Shown here one piece after another: positions 60,769 through 64,000 of a DNA stretch of 64,000 nt; within the stretch, counting starts at the first letter, position 1; every line of letters starts with the position of its first letter. Origin of the DNA: Deltaproteobacteria bacterium (lineage in GTDB: Bacteria > Bdellovibrionota > FAC87 > UBA2466). The stretch is taken from positions 1-64,000 of the forward strand of contig JACPWY010000058.1 in NCBI GenBank assembly GCA_016196825.1, written 5' to 3'. Below the pieces are notes generated by a model. The model made no database searches and had not been told where the DNA came from. It was given only the letters and a program-made list of their open reading frames with translations. Position numbers and translations under genes: made by a program.

Positions 60769-61537
60769 AGAAGGGCGGAGTAAAGCCGCCGCCGCCGAGG
60801 ATGGCTGGAACCTCTGCGTGGTGTTCTTCACAGGCATTTTTCACGATCGTGCGAAGATGGTGAGGATAGAGGCGCGCCTGGCTCGGACTCACCTGGCACT
60901 GCTTCATGACACTGTCATCGGCGCCCATTCGACGGTGCGTGACGGCGCTGTCGAAATACTCGTCCCGCAATCCAAGCATGTGGCCCAATTCATGGCTAAA
61001 GACCGTGCAGAGCAGTTCATCGTTTAGCTCGACACCATCCATCCCAAAGGCCCAATTGGCCATGTTGAAGGTCTGAATGCGGTAACCCATTTTTCGGACA
61101 ACGACGTACCCCGGAGAACTCGACCCGACACCGCCCTGTTCGCCAGACCTGAAAAAAGTGAGGTTGAGAAAAATGTCGTGTCGACCGTAAAAGTCGCGGA
61201 CACACTGGCGGATATTTTGGAGGCGAGCCCAGTAGTAGATATGCTGGTTTGGGGGAATTTGGCCTAAGTCCAAAGTGATTCCGCCGGCTAGATGAAATCC
61301 GCGATCATTGGCCTCGATGCTATAGGGGATCGTGGCCCAACGGTACGGGCCGTCCTCCACCACTCGCGGGGAAAGGGTTTGCGTTGAGCTGCGCCGAAGA
61401 GAATCGTGGCAATGGCCCACAAATTTCTCAGCGTCGTGATCACTCATATAGTCGGGCGTCGTGTCGGTGGAGGTGTGCCCCGTGTACAGACGAGAACACC
61501 CGACTAGAAAAAGGATTGCGATAAGCCCCAAGCGCAC
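60767..61537 (-). CDS. Zinc metalloprotease lipoprotein
   Basis: 256 residues. Lipoprotein signal LGLIAILFLVGCSRLYTG. The zinc site is TVFSHELGHMLGLRDEYF (HExxHxxGLxDE), as in metzincin/gluzincin-like matrixin-type peptidases; a Met that could form a turn is in RRMGADDSVMKQC. FHLAGGITLDLG, RQCVRDFYGRHDIFLNLTFF and YVVVRKMGYR form the upstream beta sheet. It probably acts on proteins at the outer membrane. The gene stands alone, convergent with the barrel gene. Confidence 0.8.
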   Translation of the reverse strand: MRLGLIAILFLVGCSRLYTGHTSTDTTPDYMSDHDAEKFVGHCHDSLRRSSTQTLSPRVVEDGPYRWATIPYSIEANDRGFHLAGGITLDLGQIPPNQHIYYWARLQNIRQCVRDFYGRHDIFLNLTFFRSGEQGGVGSSSPGYVVVRKMGYRIQTFNMANWAFGMDGVELNDELLCTVFSHELGHMLGLRDEYFDSAVTHRRMGADDSVMKQCQVSPSQARLYPHHLRTIVKNACEEHHAEVPAILGGGGFTPPF

Positions 61538-61676
61538 GGCCGGAGCTTAGCAGATTTGGCTACCCAGAATCGATTGCCCATTTTTGTCACTCGTAAGGGG
61601 CCGCAGTGAGCCTAAAAGGCCTAAAAGGAATGCCGTTTCCTTAAGCAAATCCCTCCTGAAGCTGACTGGTAACTAC

Positions 61677-62110
61677 TCAGCCCTGGATCCGGCTGCCCAA
61701 AGCCGCAAACGATTCCGAAGCATCCCTTAATATTCCCCCGTAGAGAGAGCTCCTGCCCGGCCACGACCGGCTGAGAGATCGCTTTTTACGCCAACGATTA
61801 ACAATTAATGGCGGATCTTGCAGGCTGTGCGCCTCAACGTTTTTTTTAGGCTCGTGAGGCAACTGCTCCGCCTGCGCAGGCCCGAGCGCTCGCTCCTCAT
61901 GCATTTCGATGTATCGTTTGATCAAGGCGCCCGTCACGCCTTCGCCCACAGAACGCGCAAAGTAACCTACTTCCATTCCATATTCCTGCGCCGCCCGCCT
62001 CAGCAGATTTTCGCATTCTTCCCGCTCGTGCTTATTCGACAGCGCCCTCTTGCGATACTTCACAGTCCAGATGACGTGATACCCACAGTCATCGGCCGTA
62101 CGGCGGTTGC
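61677..62110 (-). pseudogene. IS200/IS605-type transposase TnpA remnant with internal deletion
   Basis: Reading leftward from about 62110 the frame gives DDCGYHVIWTVKYRKRALSN, the standard TnpA N-terminus. After KHEREECENLLRRAAQEYG it jumps to VGYFARSVGEGVTGALIKRYIEMHEE, the TnpA C-terminal motif. The middle part with the HUH metal-binding histidines and the catalytic Tyr is missing, so the protein cannot be active. The frame remains open for another about 70 residues of unrelated sequence. No intact copy or partner tnpB is seen. Confidence 0.6.
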
Positions 62111-62286
62111 CACTCGGCCGCTATCAGGCCGGTCCCCGGCCCGAGTTCGAGGGCCTTGAAGTTGTTGAACTGGTAAACGCCGAGTGGCTGGGCTACACGA
62201 ATTCAGTGTGTCTTAAGACAAACTCCGTGCGTGGGCTCCAGGCACCCTGTTTGCATTCATGTCACCTATCCAATTCGAGGTGTCAG

Positions 62287-64000
62287 GTGATCAGAAGGCC
62301 AGAAAAAGGTTTCCTCGCGACGCTCGTGCTCGTCTCATTTTTTGTGTTCCAACCGGCCCTGGCGGCTGTCCCGCCCTCCTCGGTCTCATCGACGGCTCTT
62401 TCAGAAGACGTTCGCCAAAAAGCCGAGTTTTTCACCAGCATCGTGCTTCACAGAGAGGCCGAAACAGGGAGTCACCACGAAGTGGCGAGAATCCTGGCCG
62501 GAAGAGACTACATTCTTCGAAACGGCGGATACGACTCCGCGGAACACAATCTCGATAACCCCACTCGGTGCATGCGGCCACAACGGGAATTTCGTGATGA
62601 CTGCCCGACCTTTCGAAGTGAAATGCAATCCAAAATGGCATGGTACGAGGCCTATGAACTCGAACGAAATCGGCCCTGGTTCGAGAGTCGCCGTTCATTC
62701 GGCTCCACAGCAGCGAAACTCGGCAGCGCCGCTACGGACCTCGGGTTGGGCGGCCCGGGTGGGAAGGTGGCCGGCAAAGTTCTGGGAAAGTTGTACGAGG
62801 CAGGCAAAGTGGCCGGGGAGTATGCCGACGAAGCAACATTCGGCCATTCAATGAAAAATGCCATCTATGGTGGAAATGAGCCGGGAATCTCCTTTGAGTA
62901 TCGCGACTACATAAAAGACGCCCTCGAAGATCATTTTCGCCAAATGCTCAAACACAAGAAGCTCGGCACGATGGCGCCCAATCAACTGAACGCCATCAAT
63001 GGGATTTCGCCAGCGAGGCTGACCTCGAAGGAAGTGGTTCGAGATTACCCCGGCTATCGGCCGCCTTCAGCTCAATCGCGGCCCGCCGCAACCGTCGACC
63101 AGAGAAAGGAGATCGCCCGGCAGGGGTCCAAGCTTCGTCGCACTCAGGCCGAGCTTGAGAAGGTGCGAAATGCGCTTGGGGACCCATCAGCACAGGAGAT
63201 GAATAGTATTTCGGCGGATGACATTTTTAGGATCGCTAATGGAGCCATGATCGCAGGCAGCAAGAAACTCTTGGGCCAATTCGGAAAAAGCGCTCCCCAG
63301 TTTGGGGATTCCATACCCCACCAGCTCAAGGCAGGCGCGCATTCGGACTCCGGGTCCCCAACAGAAAACGGAAGCACGCCCGCAACCACGGAAAGAGCCG
63401 CCGACTACCCCAGTCCAGAGCAGATGGCCGAAATCAAAGAGAACCTCTCCAAAATAAAATTCGCCACAAATGTGATGGCCACTTTTGTTCCGAATAACTC
63501 AAATGTGCAGGCCGCCAATTTGGTGGTGGACTTTGGAATGGAGATCGCAAACGCGATGGCAGACGGCCTGGCCGGGGGCAACATGTTCTTCGCGGTGACC
63601 ATAGCCACCAAGACTCTCCTCATGGGTCTTCAACGGCTCTTTCAACCCGCTGGCGTTCCGCCGCCGACGATCGAAGAGGTGATACTCAAAGAGGTGCGGC
63701 GAATTCAAGAACAGCTCGTCGGAGTGATGAGTCATCTCCAAAACATGCAGTCGGTCACGGAAGAGGCTCGGAAGAAACAGAGTGCCGACATCGCACGGCA
63801 ATTCGCGTTGATCACGGCCTTTCTGGAAAATCAAAGGGCAATAGAGGCCGAGCGTAGAACAGAGAATCTCTACCAGCACCTCAAGACGCGGAATCTGATT
63901 GAAGACGGCAACCAAGTGGGCGCGCAGCGAGATGAACGGAATCTGAAAAACGAGGTTCGCAGCGCGGTCGACCTTGTGATCGACCCAGCGTTGACGTTGC
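62287..64000 (+). CDS. Large secreted helical protein, partial at right edge
   Basis: GTG at 62287 with GAGG 6 bases upstream; the frame stays open to the end of the window (571 residues so far). Signal peptide ATLVLVSFFVFQPALA. The mature protein has a Gly-rich segment (TAAKLGSAATDLGLGGPGGKVAGKVLGKLYEAGKV), a putative membrane-active stretch (NAMADGLAGGNMFFAVTIATKTLLMGLQ) and long charged helices at the end (VILKEVRRIQEQLVGVMSHLQNMQSVTEEARKKQ). The layout recalls exported toxins or pore-forming effectors, but no family is recognised. Confidence 0.65.
   Translation, partial: MIRRPEKGFLATLVLVSFFVFQPALAAVPPSSVSSTALSEDVRQKAEFFTSIVLHREAETGSHHEVARILAGRDYILRNGGYDSAEHNLDNPTRCMRPQREFRDDCPTFRSEMQSKMAWYEAYELERNRPWFESRRSFGSTAAKLGSAATDLGLGGPGGKVAGKVLGKLYEAGKVAGEYADEATFGHSMKNAIYGGNEPGISFEYRDYIKDALEDHFRQMLKHKKLGTMAPNQLNAINGISPARLTSKEVVRDYPGYRPPSAQSRPAATVDQRKEIARQGSKLRRTQAELEKVRNALGDPSAQEMNSISADDIFRIANGAMIAGSKKLLGQFGKSAPQFGDSIPHQLKAGAHSDSGSPTENGSTPATTERAADYPSPEQMAEIKENLSKIKFATNVMATFVPNNSNVQAANLVVDFGMEIANAMADGLAGGNMFFAVTIATKTLLMGLQRLFQPAGVPPPTIEEVILKEVRRIQEQLVGVMSHLQNMQSVTEEARKKQSADIARQFALITAFLENQRAIEAERRTENLYQHLKTRNLIEDGNQVGAQRDERNLKNEVRSAVDLVIDPALTL

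Overview
This window comes from a Gram-negative bacterium of moderately high GC content. Gram-negative lipoproteins, outer-membrane barrels, an ABC O-antigen or capsule exporter, many soluble hybrid histidine kinases and an ECF/anti-sigma pair suggest a Bdellovibrionota or former deltaproteobacterial relative. That placement is an inference; no rRNA or tRNA is present to test it.

Layout. 1-5 kb is an accessory region: the tail of a possible transposase, a nested inverted repeat, and three toxin/antitoxin-like pairs (TumE-like, nucleotidyltransferase/wHTH, PIN/ribbon-helix-helix), two of them with clear palindromic operators. 4.6-8.7 kb holds an RCC1-repeat surface protein, a secreted unknown, a YggU protein and small membrane proteins. 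8.7-35 kb is a surface-polysaccharide region. It carries a CDP-glycerol glycerophosphotransferase-like enzyme, a pyruvate-kinase-like protein overlapping ATP sulfurylase, a Wzt/Wzm exporter, a large glycosyltransferase-like protein and a PhyH dioxygenase. It also has NeuA, NeuB and NeuC-type nonulosonic acid enzymes, a WbpG/PseA-type amidotransferase with HisF- and HisH-like partners, methyltransferases, a LegC-type aminotransferase and a PtmE-type CBS/nucleotidyltransferase. Together these point to a legionaminic-acid-like sugar, probably carrying an acetamidino group. The locus is interrupted by an HNH protein, two DUF4143 ATPases and a membrane sulfatase-like enzyme.

36-52 kb is a signalling island. 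It contains a REC-PAS-kinase, a hybrid kinase with 12 tandem HAMP units encoded by near-identical 276-bp repeats, a MASE1-PAS-PAS-kinase-REC protein, an Rcp1-like regulator, a kinase with an ethylene-receptor (ETR1)-type sensor domain, a hemerythrin and an NtrC-family activator. 52-64 kb holds stress and envelope genes: gloA, msrA, groESL below a four-gene YtkA/outer-membrane/thioredoxin cluster, an ECF sigma/membrane anti-sigma pair divergent from an exported metallothionein-like peptide, an outer-membrane protein, a metalloprotease lipoprotein, an internally deleted IS200-type transposase, and a large secreted protein running off the right edge.

A dispersed structured repeat family links the regions. 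At least five copies (about 7.9, 12.0, 46.0, 49.0 and 51.2 kb) share a core of about 70 bp with an internal hairpin. Two copies carry their own long perfect or near-perfect terminal inverted repeats. The hairpin shows a compensatory base change between copies, and the repeat supplies the coding ends of neighbouring genes.
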